64,000 bases of DNA from positions 29,760 to 93,759 of the forward strand of contig CAMJCT010000005.1 in assembly GCA_946404215.1 (NCBI GenBank), written 5' to 3'. The stretch's first letter is position 1. Every line of letters begins with the position of its first letter. A program made the translations under genes and the position numbers. The notes beneath the pieces are model-generated. The model searched no databases. It saw only the letters and a program-made list of their open reading frames with translations, and was not told where the DNA came from. Shown piece by piece: positions 36,367-46,508 of this stretch. This DNA is from an uncultured Clostridium sp. (lineage in GTDB: Bacteria; Bacillota; Clostridia; TANB77; CAG-508).

Positions 36367-39096
36367 TTATTCATCTTTTGTAGTGTTAATTTTAAATAGT
36401 TTAAATATTTCAACAATAACTATTGGTGAAAAAACTAAACATATTAATTCTAATATATTTTCTGCAGATAAAATTGGAATACTAAACATATCTCTAAGTA
36501 CTGGCACCACTAATAATATAATCATTAAAGCAGATGATAATAGTATTGCCCAAATTAGCTTACTATTATTAAACAATTTTGTCTTAAATATAGTTTTTTT
36601 ATTATCTCTTATATTAAATACATGTGTTAATTCAGATAAAGCAAGTGTTGCAAAGGCCATAGCTTGTCCAACTTCTATTTTGGATTCATCAAGTGTTAAA
36701 TTTCCTATAGGCTCTTTTGTTGTTGCTAAACCTAACATAAATGCTGCAAGAGTTATAAGTCCAATCATAATTCCCTGATATACTATTCTCCAAGTCATCC
36801 CTTTTGTGAATACTCCCTTTACTGGCTTAGCAGGTCTTCTGTTCATAATATCACTATTAGCTGGGTCAAAAGCTAAAGCTAGAGCAGGTAAAGAATCTGT
36901 TACTAAATTTATCCATAATATGTGAATTGGAAGCAATATTTCTAAATGATTAATATTTGAAATTCCAAACCAACCTGCAAATATTGGTGTGCATAATGTT
37001 GCTAAAAATAGTACTACTATTTCTCCAATATTACTTGATAATAAAAATTGAATAACCTTTAAAATATTATCATATATTCTTCTACCCTCTTCTACAGCTG
37101 AAACTATTGTAGCAAAATTATCATCTGTTAGAATCACATCTGCTGCTTCTTTTGCAACATCTGTTCCAACTACTCCCATTGCACATCCAATATCTGACAC
37201 TTTAAGTGCAGGACTATCATTTACACCATCACCAGTCATAGCAACTATTTCTCCATTTTTTTGCCACGCCTTTACTATTCTAACTTTATGTTCTGGTGAT
37301 ACTCTAGCATAGACAGAATACTTTCTAATGTTTTCTTCTAATTCTTCTTGACTCATTTTCTCTAAATCTGAACCTGTAATTGCTTCTTCATCACTTTCTA
37401 GTATTCCCAACTGTTTTGCAATTGCTGTTGCTGTAATTTTATGGTCTCCTGTGATCATTACTGTTTTTATACCAGCATTCTTGCATTTTTCTACAGCTTT
37501 TTTTGCTTCTTCTCTTGGCGGGTCTATCATTCCAACCATACCTATAAAAATCAAATCTTTTTCAATATCTTCTATTTCATCGGCAGTTGGCTTATTATTT
37601 AATTCTTTATATCCACAAGCCAATACTCTTAGGGCTTCATTTGCCATATTTTCGTTATGTTCTCTAATTTTTTTTGAATAATTATCTAAATCACTTTTTA
37701 TGTTTCCATTTAATATATAGGAATTACATTTTTTTAATAATTCGTCTACTCCACCCTTTGTATAAACAATATACTTTCCATTTATTTCATTTATTGTTGT
37801 CATTAGTTTTCTATCTGAATCAAAAGGTACCTCGCTTATACGTGGTGCTCTGTCATATATTGTAGGATCAAAATTCAATTTAAATGCCATATCTACCAAT
37901 GCTGTTTCTGTAGGATCTCCTGTTAAACTTCCATCACTTGATATTTTCGTGTCATTACAAAGCATATTACTATATATCAATTTATTTAAGTCATCATTAA
38001 TATTTTCATCCTTTATATCCTGTAAATCTTTTGTTTCAGAATCTATAAATATCTTTTGCACTGTCATTTTGTTTTGTGTTAAAGTACCTGTTTTATCTGA
38101 ACAGATTACAGTACTACTACCCAATGTTTCAACAGCTGGAAGTCTTTTTACTATAGCATTTCTTTTAACCATCTTTTGTACACCTATTGCTAAAACAATT
38201 GTAGATACAGCAACTAATCCTTCAGGAATAGCTGCTACAGCTAAGCTAACTGCTGTCATAAACATATGAATTGGTTCTTTTCCTTGTATTAATCCTATTA
38301 TAAAAATAAATACACATATTGCAAGAGCAACAATTCCCAAAGTTTTTCCCAATTTATTCAATTTTTGCTGTAACGGTGTTTCTTGAATTTCTGTATTATT
38401 TATCATTCCAGCAATCTTACCTACTTCTGTTGTCATTCCAGTTTCTACAACAATACCTTTTCCTCTTCCATATGTGACTAAGCTAGACGAAAATAACATA
38501 TTAACTCTATCGCCAATTCCAACATCCTCTTTTAATATTTTCTCTGTACTTTTCTCTACTGGAACAGACTCTCCAGTAAGCGACGCTTCTTGAGTTTTAA
38601 GATTTACAGCTTCTATTATTCTTAAGTCTGCTGGAATGTAATCCCCTGTATCAAGTAAAACTATATCTCCCGGAACCAATTCTTTTGCTGGTATTACTGT
38701 TACTTGGCCATTTCTTAAAACTTTTGAAGCATGATTTGTTAGTTTCTGCAATGCTTCTAAAGACTTTTCTGCTTTTGATTCTTGCGTAACACCTATAATT
38801 GCATTAACAACAACTACCACTAATATGATTATTGTATCTGTTATTCCCTCTCCTTCTGTTATACCTACTAGCCCTGAAACTACTGCAGCTATAATTAAAA
38901 CTATTATAGAAAAATCCTTAAATTGTTCTATAAATCGTTGCACTAAACTTTTCTTTTTAGTAGTCATTAATTGGTTTAATCCATACTTTTCTTGAAAATG
39001 TTGCACTTGTTCTGTATTTAATCCATTTTTCAAATTCGTTTGTAACTCATTTTCCACTTCTTTTATTTCTTTGTTAAACCATCTATTTTCTGGCAT
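36367..39096 (-). CDS. P-type calcium-transporting ATPase (P2A type)
   Basis: 909 residues. Cation-ATPase N domain, TGES ([11 protein letters not shown]), [10 protein letters not shown] in the transport site, phosphorylation motif [21 protein letters not shown] nucleotide region, MITGDH and [11 protein letters not shown], ten membrane segments. Pumps Ca2+ (possibly Mn2+) out of the cytoplasm. No upstream operon partner; a tRNA-Glu gene lies 156 bp upstream. Confidence 0.94.
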   Translation of the reverse strand: MPENRWFNKEIKEVENELQTNLKNGLNTEQVQHFQEKYGLNQLMTTKKKSLVQRFIEQFKDFSIIVLIIAAVVSGLVGITEGEGITDTIIILVVVVVNAIIGVTQESKAEKSLEALQKLTNHASKVLRNGQVTVIPAKELVPGDIVLLDTGDYIPADLRIIEAVNLKTQEASLTGESVPVEKSTEKILKEDVGIGDRVNMLFSSSLVTYGRGKGIVVETGMTTEVGKIAGMINNTEIQETPLQQKLNKLGKTLGIVALAICVFIFIIGLIQGKEPIHMFMTAVSLAVAAIPEGLVAVSTIVLAIGVQKMVKRNAIVKRLPAVETLGSSTVICSDKTGTLTQNKMTVQKIFIDSETKDLQDIKDENINDDLNKLIYSNMLCNDTKISSDGSLTGDPTETALVDMAFKLNFDPTIYDRAPRISEVPFDSDRKLMTTINEINGKYIVYTKGGVDELLKKCNSYILNGNIKSDLDNYSKKIREHNENMANEALRVLACGYKELNNKPTADEIEDIEKDLIFIGMVGMIDPPREEAKKAVEKCKNAGIKTVMITGDHKITATAIAKQLGILESDEEAITGSDLEKMSQEELEENIRKYSVYARVSPEHKVRIVKAWQKNGEIVAMTGDGVNDSPALKVSDIGCAMGVVGTDVAKEAADVILTDDNFATIVSAVEEGRRIYDNILKVIQFLLSSNIGEIVVLFLATLCTPIFAGWFGISNINHLEILLPIHILWINLVTDSLPALALAFDPANSDIMNRRPAKPVKGVFTKGMTWRIVYQGIMIGLITLAAFMLGLATTKEPIGNLTLDESKIEVGQAMAFATLALSELTHVFNIRDNKKTIFKTKLFNNSKLIWAILLSSALMIILLVVPVLRDMFSIPILSAENILELICLVFSPIVIVEIFKLFKINTTKDE

Positions 39097-39251
39097 TTAA
39101 AATCAACTACCTCTCTTGTTTTATTTTTTTTAAGATTTTAAAACAGTTCTTATAACAAAAGGACCTTTAAAAAGAAAAACTCCGTAATTCCTTTTAAAAG
39201 TCCTGCTTACTAGTTATTAGCCTACCATCTTGATATCTAATATTACGACTT

Positions 39252-39326
39252 TGGTGACCCCTACGGGAATCGAACCCATGATTCCACCTTGAGAGGGTGG
39301 CGTCTTAACCGCTTGACCAAGGGGCC
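39252..39326 (-). tRNA. tRNA-Glu (CTC), CCA encoded
   Basis: 75 bases with acceptor GGCCCCT/AGGGGTC, anticodon stem CCACC/GGTGG around CTCTCAA (anticodon CTC, reads GAG), T arm GGGTTCGATTCCC, encoded CCA. An isolated gene. Confidence 0.94.
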
Positions 39327-39412
39327 TTTTATTTTACCTCATATTTATATCATTTTTTTACTATTTCGTCAACTATTTATTTCAAAAGTTTTTATTTTAA
39401 AAGTTTTTTATT

Positions 39413-39453
39413 GTTACTGGTCAGCCTATATGTTATTTAAATGTCCTCGCCAG
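39413..39453. repeat. Solo end of the palindromic repeat, overlapping the mrnC stop
   Basis: GTTACTGGTCAGCCTAT and a following TTTAAATGTCC match the outer left end of copy 2 (57506 onward). The last codons of mrnC lie inside it. Confidence 0.6.
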
Positions 39454-39838
39454 TTTTTAATATTTCCCTCAATCTTGTAAATCTTTTTGTTAAATATAAA
39501 TATCCTATCAATGCCTCAAAAGCAGTAGCTCTTGCATATTCAATAACATTTGAATTTTTTGGTAAATGATGGTTTTCTGTATTTCTTCCTCTCCTTACTA
39601 TATCTTTTTCTTCATCTGTTAATTTATTTTTTATCTTATCTAATAAATCTGCTTGGCTTTTTGCTTTTACATATTTAATTGTTTCTATATGTAATTTATT
39701 AGGTTTCATATTAGTATTATTTACTAACATAGTTCTTATATATAATTCATATACACAATCTCCAACATATGCCCAAGTCAGTGGAGAAAGTAAATTCACT
39801 TCTTCTTCTGTTCTATCAAACTTTATAAGTTCATCCAT
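39437..39838 (-). CDS. mrnC: Mini-ribonuclease III
   Basis: 133 residues from MDELIKFDRTEEEVNLLSPLTWAYVGDCVYELYIRTML, which carries the RNase III catalytic Asp; GRNTENHHLPKNSNVIEYARATAFEALIGYLYLT follows. No dsRNA-binding domain, as usual for Mini-III, which matures 23S rRNA ends. ATG 39838 has GGGGAAG upstream. The last few residues come from a repeat end. Confidence 0.95.
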   Translation of the reverse strand: MDELIKFDRTEEEVNLLSPLTWAYVGDCVYELYIRTMLVNNTNMKPNKLHIETIKYVKAKSQADLLDKIKNKLTDEEKDIVRRGRNTENHHLPKNSNVIEYARATAFEALIGYLYLTKRFTRLREILKTGEDI

Positions 39839-39892
39839 ATACAAACTTCCCCTTACATTATCTTCTATTCATATTTTTAATAAATACTCTGC

Positions 39893-40831
39893 CTACATGC
39901 AATGTTCTATAGTAATTCTTCCTAATCTACCGTTTTTAAAATCATCTAATATTATCTTAGCTGTCTTTTCGTCATCTATTTCTCCACCAGATACAATGCA
40001 ACCTCTTCTTCTGCCTATTTCCAACATTATCTCATATATATTAAAGTTTTCTGGTTGTTCTTGCAATAAAACATTTTCTATATAACCTTCTTGCAAATTA
40101 TATTTATCACATAAATTTTTCCTGTAACCTTTTATCAAAAATTTTATAAGTTCATAAGCAATTTCTGTTTTTTCAATGACGTCTTCTTTTATTGTCCCTG
40201 TAAAAGCTAAGTTTAATGCTACTTCATTATTTTCAAATTTTGGCCATAATACACCTGGTGTATCAAGCAATTCTATTTTATCATTAATACGTATCCATTG
40301 TTTTTGTTTAGTTATACCTGGCCTATTTCCAACTATTGCTGTGGTTCTTTTTGATATTCTGTTTATAAAAGAAGATTTTCCAACATTAGGAATTCCCAAA
40401 ATCATTGCTCTTATTTTCCTTCCTACTCTCCCTTTTTCAGCCTGTTCCTTCATATTCAAATCCATAACTTCTTCTATTTTTTTAATTACATTTTCTATTC
40501 CTTTTCCTGTATTTGCATCAACTAATATTGCAGGAATATTATTTCTTTTAAAATAATTTACCCATAATAAATTTTGTTTTTCATCAGCTAAATCACTTTT
40601 ATTTAGCACTATTACTTTTTTCTTTCCTTCTGTTATCTTTGCTATGTCTGGATTCTGGCTAGATATTGGAATTCTACTATCTAATAGCTCTATAACTATA
40701 TCTACAAATTTTAAATCTTCTATTATTTGTCTTCTAGTTTTTGCCATATGTCCAGGATACCAGTTAACATGGACCTTAGGAAAACTTTTTTCTTGTACAT
40801 TTTCCTTCTTATTATCTCTATTATCAATCAT
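39893..40831 (-). CDS. rbgA: Ribosome biogenesis GTPase RbgA (YlqF)
   Basis: 312 residues. Circularly permuted GTPase order: DIVIELLDSRIPISSQNP (G4 side), VLNKSDLAD (NKxD), then LGIPNVGKSSFINRI (G1), RPGITKQKQWI (G2) and LLDTPGVLWPKF (G3). N-terminal HVNWYPGHMAKTRR is typical. Needed for late 50S assembly. Confidence 0.96.
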   Translation of the reverse strand: MIDNRDNKKENVQEKSFPKVHVNWYPGHMAKTRRQIIEDLKFVDIVIELLDSRIPISSQNPDIAKITEGKKKVIVLNKSDLADEKQNLLWVNYFKRNNIPAILVDANTGKGIENVIKKIEEVMDLNMKEQAEKGRVGRKIRAMILGIPNVGKSSFINRISKRTTAIVGNRPGITKQKQWIRINDKIELLDTPGVLWPKFENNEVALNLAFTGTIKEDVIEKTEIAYELIKFLIKGYRKNLCDKYNLQEGYIENVLLQEQPENFNIYEIMLEIGRRRGCIVSGGEIDDEKTAKIILDDFKNGRLGRITIEHCM

Positions 40832-40850
40832 TTATTTACCCACCTTCTAA

Positions 40851-42062
40851 TTACTTATCTTTTTTATTAAATTCTTTTATCCTTTCAATTGCTTCTAATG
40901 TATCTTCATAACTTCCAAAAGAGCTTAATCTAAGATATCCTTCTCCTTCAGTTCCGAAACCACTGCCAGGAGTAGTTACAACATTTATTTTGTTTAATAA
41001 TAAATCAAAATAATCCCATGATGTGTAACCATTAGGAACTTTAAACCATATGTATGGCGAATTAATTCCTCCAAAAGTTTTATGCCCTGATTCTATTAAA
41101 CCTTCTCTAATTAATTTGCAATTTCTTTTATAGTAGGCAATATTTTCATCAATTTGTTTTTGTCCTTCTTCTGTATAAATTGCTTCTGCGCCTTTTTGTG
41201 AAATATATGAAGCACCATTAAACTTAGTGCATTGTCTTCTATTCCATAGTGGATTTAAGTTAATCTCATTTCCATTGGTATCATACGCAACCACTTCTTT
41301 TGGAACAACAGTATAACCACACCTTATTCCAGTAAATCCTGCTGTTTTTGAAAAACTTTTAAATTCTATTGCAACATTTTTAGCACCTTCAATTTCATAA
41401 ATACTATGAGGCACATCTTCATCTTCTATAAATCTTTCATATGCTGCATCAAACAAAATGAGAGATTTGTTTTCAATTGCATAATTAACCCACTTTTTTA
41501 GTTCTTTTCGTGTATATGATGTTCCTGTAGGATTATTAGGCATACACAAATATATCATATCCATTCTTTCTTTTGGTATTTCTGGCATGAAATTATTCCC
41601 ATCATAAAATGGAATATATACAATATTTTTTCTTCCTGTCATTATACTAACATCTAAATACTCTGGATATACAGGATTTGCTATTCCAACAACATTGTCT
41701 ACACTTAATAAATCACTAAAATTTCCAATATCAGCAGCAATTCCATCAGAAATAAATATTTCATTTTTATCAATTTGTATTCCTATTTTGTTGTAGTCCC
41801 ATTCTGATATTTTTTCTCTTAAAAATCCATAGCCTATCTCTGGGCCATAACCTACAAACGTATCTTTATTGGATAATTCGTCCACAGCATTATGCATAGC
41901 TTTTATAACGCAATCTGCAATAGGAAGTGTAACATCACCTATTCCTAATTTAATAATATCAGCATCGGGATGATTTTTTTTATAATCATTAGTTCTCTTT
42001 GCAATTTCTGTAAATAAATAATTCTCATTTACATTTAAAAAATTATCATTTAACCTAATCAT
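40851..42062 (-). CDS. dapL: LL-diaminopimelate aminotransferase
   Basis: 403 residues, class I/II PLP aminotransferase. IKLGIGDVTLPIADCVI, MPNNPTGTSYTRKELK, FDAAYERFI and EFKSFSKTAGFTGIRCGY (PLP lysine) are DapL features. It makes LL-DAP directly from tetrahydrodipicolinate. ATG 42062 (GGAG upstream) lies inside the end of dapF, so the two are translationally coupled. With lysC and dapF it provides DAP/lysine. Confidence 0.95.
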   Translation of the reverse strand: MIRLNDNFLNVNENYLFTEIAKRTNDYKKNHPDADIIKLGIGDVTLPIADCVIKAMHNAVDELSNKDTFVGYGPEIGYGFLREKISEWDYNKIGIQIDKNEIFISDGIAADIGNFSDLLSVDNVVGIANPVYPEYLDVSIMTGRKNIVYIPFYDGNNFMPEIPKERMDMIYLCMPNNPTGTSYTRKELKKWVNYAIENKSLILFDAAYERFIEDEDVPHSIYEIEGAKNVAIEFKSFSKTAGFTGIRCGYTVVPKEVVAYDTNGNEINLNPLWNRRQCTKFNGASYISQKGAEAIYTEEGQKQIDENIAYYKRNCKLIREGLIESGHKTFGGINSPYIWFKVPNGYTSWDYFDLLLNKINVVTTPGSGFGTEGEGYLRLSSFGSYEDTLEAIERIKEFNKKDK

Positions 42063-42915
42063 AATATTCTCCTTCAAAAACCATTTTTGCAGGTCCTGTC
42101 ATATATACATCTTTATCCCATTTAATTGATAAATCTCCACCTAAAAGTTTAACTTTTATTTCTTTATTACCATCAACTAATTCATTTAGTATACATGCTA
42201 CAACTGAAGCAGAAGCTCCTGTACCACAAGCTAAAGTTTCTCCTGCTCCCCTTTCCCATACTCTCATTTTTATTGTAGATTTATTAAGTATTTCAATAAA
42301 TTCAACATTTGTTTTTTGAGAAAAATGTTCATCACATTCAACAATCTTTCCATATTTTTCTACATCAAAATTATCAATATCATCTACAATAGCTATTGCA
42401 TGAGGATTTCCCATAGACACACATGTAAAATCAAAATCTCTATCTAATACACGTAATCTTACATGAGCTATTTCATTACTACCATTTTTAACTATTGTAT
42501 CTGCCACACATGGAATTAAATTTTCCTGAAAAATAGGTCTTTCCATATTAACGGTAACACTTTCAACTTTATTATCTTTTATATCAAAATCTAATTTTTT
42601 TATACCCGCTAAAGTTTCAACAGTAATACTCTTTTTATTAGTTAATCCTTTATCATATACATATTTCCCAACACATCTAATGCCATTTCCACACATTTGA
42701 GCTTGAGAACCATCTAGATTATACATTTGCATTTTAAAATCCGCAACATCACTTTTACATATTAATATTAATCCATCAGAACCAACGCCAAAGTGTCTAT
42801 TACTTATTTTACATGCAATTTTAGAAATATAGTCAATTTCTTCATTTGATTTTTCAGTACTGTCTACATATACATAATCATTTCCTAATCCTTCCATTTT
42901 TGTAAATTTAATCAT
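42055..42915 (-). CDS. dapF: Diaminopimelate epimerase
   Basis: 286 residues. MIKFTKMEGLGNDYVYVD, the first catalytic Cys in QMCGNGIRCVGKYV (near residue 75), and the second in ETLACGTGASASVVA (near 230). Converts LL-DAP to meso-DAP. First gene of the dapF-dapL pair. Confidence 0.97.
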   Translation of the reverse strand: MIKFTKMEGLGNDYVYVDSTEKSNEEIDYISKIACKISNRHFGVGSDGLILICKSDVADFKMQMYNLDGSQAQMCGNGIRCVGKYVYDKGLTNKKSITVETLAGIKKLDFDIKDNKVESVTVNMERPIFQENLIPCVADTIVKNGSNEIAHVRLRVLDRDFDFTCVSMGNPHAIAIVDDIDNFDVEKYGKIVECDEHFSQKTNVEFIEILNKSTIKMRVWERGAGETLACGTGASASVVACILNELVDGNKEIKVKLLGGDLSIKWDKDVYMTGPAKMVFEGEYYD

Positions 42916-43048
42916 TTATAATCACCTTTCTTATTATATTAAAACAATATACTTGATTACTTTTTTACACATAAATTGCTATTTTTTCTATAATTTATAT
43001 TTATTTTATAAAACATGTAAAAATCTCAGCAACAAAAATCCAGTATTA

Positions 43049-43135
43049 TCAATGATTTGAGTACAGTTTTCCTAAAATCCACGTATCGCAATTTATGTTG
43101 CTTTTGTGATAACTATTATCTTGTTCTTTCTCCAT
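43049..43135 (-). CDS. Candidate 28-residue small protein
   Basis: ATG at 43135 follows AGGAGTGA with good spacing and reads MEKEQDNSYHKSNINC to LGKLYSNH. Directly downstream of the next small gene. No homologue recalled; may be a remnant. Confidence 0.35.
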   Translation of the reverse strand: MEKEQDNSYHKSNINCDTWILGKLYSNH

Positions 43136-43154
43136 ATATATTCACTCCTATTTT

Positions 43155-43636
43155 TTAAATATTTGCATGTATGTAATATAAAGTATGGCTATCTACATCA
43201 TAAAAATGTATTGTGAAATATTCAAATTTTTTATATTCTATACTATTTTTATAATTTGATTTATCATATAATAAATAAAAATCTTTATTATCTATTATAT
43301 TTTCATCAAAATCATAATCGTTTAATCTATCACAAGCACTCATCCATTCTTTAAATTTACTAAAATATTCTTTAACTTCATTTAAATTTTCATCTGTAAT
43401 TTTCCTATACTTCTTAAAAAAATTAAGTCATATTCATCTGTATAATAATATTTACAATAATCAACAGAATCTTGAGTTGCAAATGGATCAAAATATTCTT
43501 CAGCTTTATAATATCCTTTTATAATATTATTATCATTAAGTAAATAATTTAAAAATCTCACTCCAAATAATGTCATAATTATGAGAGCTAGTGTTATAAT
43601 AATTATTAATATTATATAAATATTTGATTTTTTCAT
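43155..43636 (-). pseudogene. Small membrane-anchored protein broken at a poly-T run
   Basis: ATG 43636 (GGAGTG upstream) starts MKKSNIYIILIIIITLALI, a single membrane helix. After YCKYYYTDEYDL the frame is lost at a run of seven T near 43423-43429; an eighth T would continue into KKYRKITDENLNEVKEY and on to the stop at 43155. This is a -1 event at a homopolymer, unlike the CGG cases, and probably a real lesion or a sequencing slip. Function unknown. Confidence 0.55.
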
Positions 43637-43646
43637 AGAGGCACTC

Positions 43647-43969
43647 CTAATCTTTTTTTTCATATTCTCCTTGGTTTGTTAATGAAATTCTCATTAAATA
43701 TGCAGATAATTTCATATCAGCAAGCAATCCACCTATTACAACAATCTCCCAAAACATACGTTGCATTTCATAAAAAGCTGAATAATATAATGGCATAGTA
43801 ATTTTGTCAACATCAAAAATCACAGAAAATGATTTTAATATAGCTTCATCAAAATCTTTATTCCCATCATTGTTAAACAGCCTCTACCAAATAAGTCATA
43901 ATGATAATTATAAGGTTTATTGCATATTAAGCATCTTCTTTCTTCGTTACTTTGTATACTACTTTCCAT
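43647..43969 (-). pseudogene. Broken small protein with CxxC, zinc-knuckle-like start
   Basis: ATG 43969 (AGGTGA upstream) reads MESSIQSNEERRCLICNKPYN to FGRGCL, then the frame must change by -1 near 43872 to continue NNDGNKDFDEAILKSF through a hydrophobic segment to 43647. Looks like an internal deletion of a longer gene. No CGG involved. Confidence 0.5.
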
Positions 43970-43988
43970 ATTTATCACCTTTCTTATA

Positions 43989-45290
43989 CTATTTCAACAC
44001 TTTCCAGCAACCATTTTTATTTGCACCAATACGTTCTATATATTTTTTATCTTTTAAAGAACGTATAATTTTATTTATATATGTCTCGCTAAAATTAGTT
44101 ATTATTATTAAATCTTTAGTTTTACATTTTTCATCGTTTCTTATTAAATTCAAAATTTTCACTTCTGATTCATTCAAATCATTATATATCATTTTTTTAT
44201 TGTTGGCTTCTTCAAGTAATCTTTTATTGAGAGAAATTGTTACAATGATTGTATGTTCACTAATATAAAATGCGTTTTTCCCATAGTTTTTTATAATTAG
44301 AGGAATTCCATGACCTGTCTGATCAATATAATCTAAATCACTAAATATTTTTAAAAGTTTCTTATTAATTGGTTTAGAAATTCCTGCATAAAAATCCTCT
44401 TGGGATAATGATGATGGAAGTCCTCCATTTGACACAATTTCAATTCTATCATCATATATATATACAACTGGTGGAATCTCTTCCGCCCATTTTGTGTGAA
44501 CGCATGCATTAAGCCATGCTTCTTTAAAAGAACTAAAATCAAAATATTTTTCTTCTTTTCTTTGAATTCCACCAACTTTAACTTTCGTTTCATTAATACT
44601 TTCCATGTATTCTAATACATTGTTTACAGACAGTAATAGACACTTTCCTCCATATTCTGTTCTTTTTAACATAACAGTTTTGTCTTTTCCTGCAAAAGTA
44701 ACCACTTTGATAGAAACATCATTTGAGTCTGCTAATAATTCAGCCATAAAATTATATTTGTTATCATTTGTATATAACCCTAGATTTTCTTCAAATTTTT
44801 CATTATTAATTTTAATATCGTTAGATAAGTATAATCCTTTCAGCATTTTAAATGTTAAATTTTGATTTAAAGATTTTTTTTGAATTATATAATCAGGTTC
44901 TCCATCTCTGTTTATTAATGCTTTTAGCATCTCAGGAGACAATTGTTTATCTTCATCAAATGACCTACTATAATACTTTCCAAAAGCAGAATATGGAATA
45001 TCATTTCCTTTTACTGAAACCTTAATAATTTTTTTGTCTTCAATAAGTTCTAATGCTATTGTAGGTATTATTTGTGGCTTTACACCTTCTGCAATTTTCC
45101 TTGATACATCACGTAAAGTATTTTCATTTATATCTTTTTGCCCAATTACCTCTCCGTTATTTTTTACTCCAAAATACACAGTTCCTTCTCCGTATTTATT
45201 TAGCATAGCCGATATAGATATTACACCTTCTATAAGTTCACTAGTGCTTTTTTTAAATTCAACTTTTTCAGATTCTAATCCTAAATTCAT
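43989..45290 (-). CDS. AlbA_2 (Schlafen-type) domain transcriptional regulator
   Basis: 433 residues. N-terminal AlbA_2 domain (SEKVEFKKSTSELIEGVISISAMLNKYGEGTVYFGV), middle region with KEAWLNACVHTKWAEEIPPVVYIYDDRIEIVSNGGLP (ATPase-C-like fold), and a C-terminal winged helix (LIRNDEKCKTKDLIIITNFSETYINKIIRSLKDKKYIERIG). Such proteins are usually putative regulators on mobile or accessory islands; the ligand is unknown. AGGAGG precedes the start. It has its own promoter with three tandem 12-bp repeats, suggesting autoregulation. Confidence 0.88.
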   Translation of the reverse strand: MNLGLESEKVEFKKSTSELIEGVISISAMLNKYGEGTVYFGVKNNGEVIGQKDINENTLRDVSRKIAEGVKPQIIPTIALELIEDKKIIKVSVKGNDIPYSAFGKYYSRSFDEDKQLSPEMLKALINRDGEPDYIIQKKSLNQNLTFKMLKGLYLSNDIKINNEKFEENLGLYTNDNKYNFMAELLADSNDVSIKVVTFAGKDKTVMLKRTEYGGKCLLLSVNNVLEYMESINETKVKVGGIQRKEEKYFDFSSFKEAWLNACVHTKWAEEIPPVVYIYDDRIEIVSNGGLPSSLSQEDFYAGISKPINKKLLKIFSDLDYIDQTGHGIPLIIKNYGKNAFYISEHTIIVTISLNKRLLEEANNKKMIYNDLNESEVKILNLIRNDEKCKTKDLIIITNFSETYINKIIRSLKDKKYIERIGANKNGCWKVLK

Positions 45291-45309
45291 ATAACTTTAA
45301 CCTCCTAAA

Positions 45310-45373
45310 AAAAGTATAGAGTTTGCGCATTTTTTCTATACTTTATTCTATACTTTATTCTATACTTTGTCAA
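45310..45373 (-). promoter_or_regulatory. Promoter with three 12-bp tandem repeats ahead of the AlbA_2 gene
   Basis: Minus-strand -35 TTGACA (45368-45373), 17-base spacer, -10 TAGAAT (45345-45350). The 12-bp unit TTCTATACTTTA (plus strand) repeats at 45334, 45346 and 45358, spanning the core promoter, and an inverted half AAAGTATAGA lies at 45311-45320. A likely operator array. Confidence 0.8.
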
Positions 45374-45419
45374 GATTTTATAATTTTTTTGAATTTTTTT
45401 ATTTTATCAAAATCTTGTT

Positions 45420-45792
45420 ATTTATATTTTAATAACTCGTTTTCAGTATCTCTAAAGAATTTAACTAATCTCTCTTTTGTATTTAAACCTTCTCTATCTA
45501 TTTTAGAGCTTCCATCTTTCATAATATTTATAATTGTGATAATAAATCTATTAGTTATTGAAGCATCTTTTAAACCATTATAAAAACTAACTAATATATC
45601 TTGCTCTTGTCTTTGAATTTTTATATATAAGCTTCAAATCCAAAATCATCTGTTATTAACATTGTTAAAATTTTCGATGGTTCACGATTTTTTAAGTATC
45701 CTTTATCAATAATAACACTTCTTTCATTTTATTTATTTTAATTATATTTCCATCTTCTAACCAAATTTTTTTCTCCATTAATATTCTCATAA
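45420..45792 (-). pseudogene. Decayed accessory gene
   Basis: Reading from ATG 45792 gives MEENRIMRILMEKKIWLEDG, then frame changes and an internal stop; later pieces read LVSFYNGLKDASITNRFIIT and NTKERLVKFFRDTENELLKYK to a stop at about 45420. No intact frame; no family recognised; no CGG. Confidence 0.5.
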
Positions 45793-45794
45793 TT

Positions 45795-46299
45795 CTATTT
45801 TCTTCCATCTCTTTTATCTTCTATTTGCTTTTGTTCATCTATGTACTTATAATTTAAGCCATTGCTTTTAGATATTGCAGATTTTTTTATCTCTTTTTCA
45901 TATAAGTCTTTTGCTCCTTTTGCAACTCCTCCACCACGTTTTGCAACATTTAAATTTAGTTTTTTATATTCGCTAGCCTTCATTCCTGACCAACCTTTAT
46001 ATATCTCATTTGTTAAAAGTGCATATTCATAATTCTTAGTAATACCATTTTTTTCCATGTATCTGTCAATTATTTCCTATTTAATATTCCATCTAATCTT
46101 TCTGAAATCCATTTGTCACTATATCCTTTCTTTTTCCAGTGTTGCTAGCCACATTTTAAATGGTTCAGTTTTAGGAGATGGAACTGATTCAATAAGTCTA
46201 AAAATGTTTTTTGTATCTAAAGTATCCGTTTCTCTCATTTTTCCATCTTGTGCTTTCCTTTTCAACTGCACGATATTTTCGTGCAATTCACTTCCTTAA
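45795..46299 (-). pseudogene. Remnant of a phage-type antirepressor (BRO-like) protein
   Basis: The 5' part reads ELHENIVQLKRKAQDGKM, then DTKNIFRLIESVPSPK and EPFKMWLATLEKERI; later parts read DKWISERLDGIL and, from 46058, NYEYALLTNEIYKGWSGM. This order matches a common family of BRO/antirepressor-like proteins, but blocks are missing and stops intervene. With the neighbouring broken genes it marks a decayed prophage or island. Confidence 0.65.
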
Positions 46300-46508
46300 A
46301 ACGCCTCCTTTCTAATTTATTATTTATTCTATAAAACTCTAGAGATTAATTCTATTTCTTTTATTTTTATCAAAATACGCAAGATGTCAAATTTAAAAAA
46401 TGTTTATTTTATGCCGGTTTAAAATTGGTTTTGCTAAAATCCGTCTCACCCAGTTGATACTTGTGCTTGCACATTTTTTATTATCATTATTACTCATATC
46501 TTTTCTCC

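Noticed and set aside
43155-43663. Frame break at 43425 as another recoding site
   Set aside because: It is a -1 change in a poly-T run with no CGG, in a poorly conserved gene; ordinary lesion or homopolymer error is simpler.
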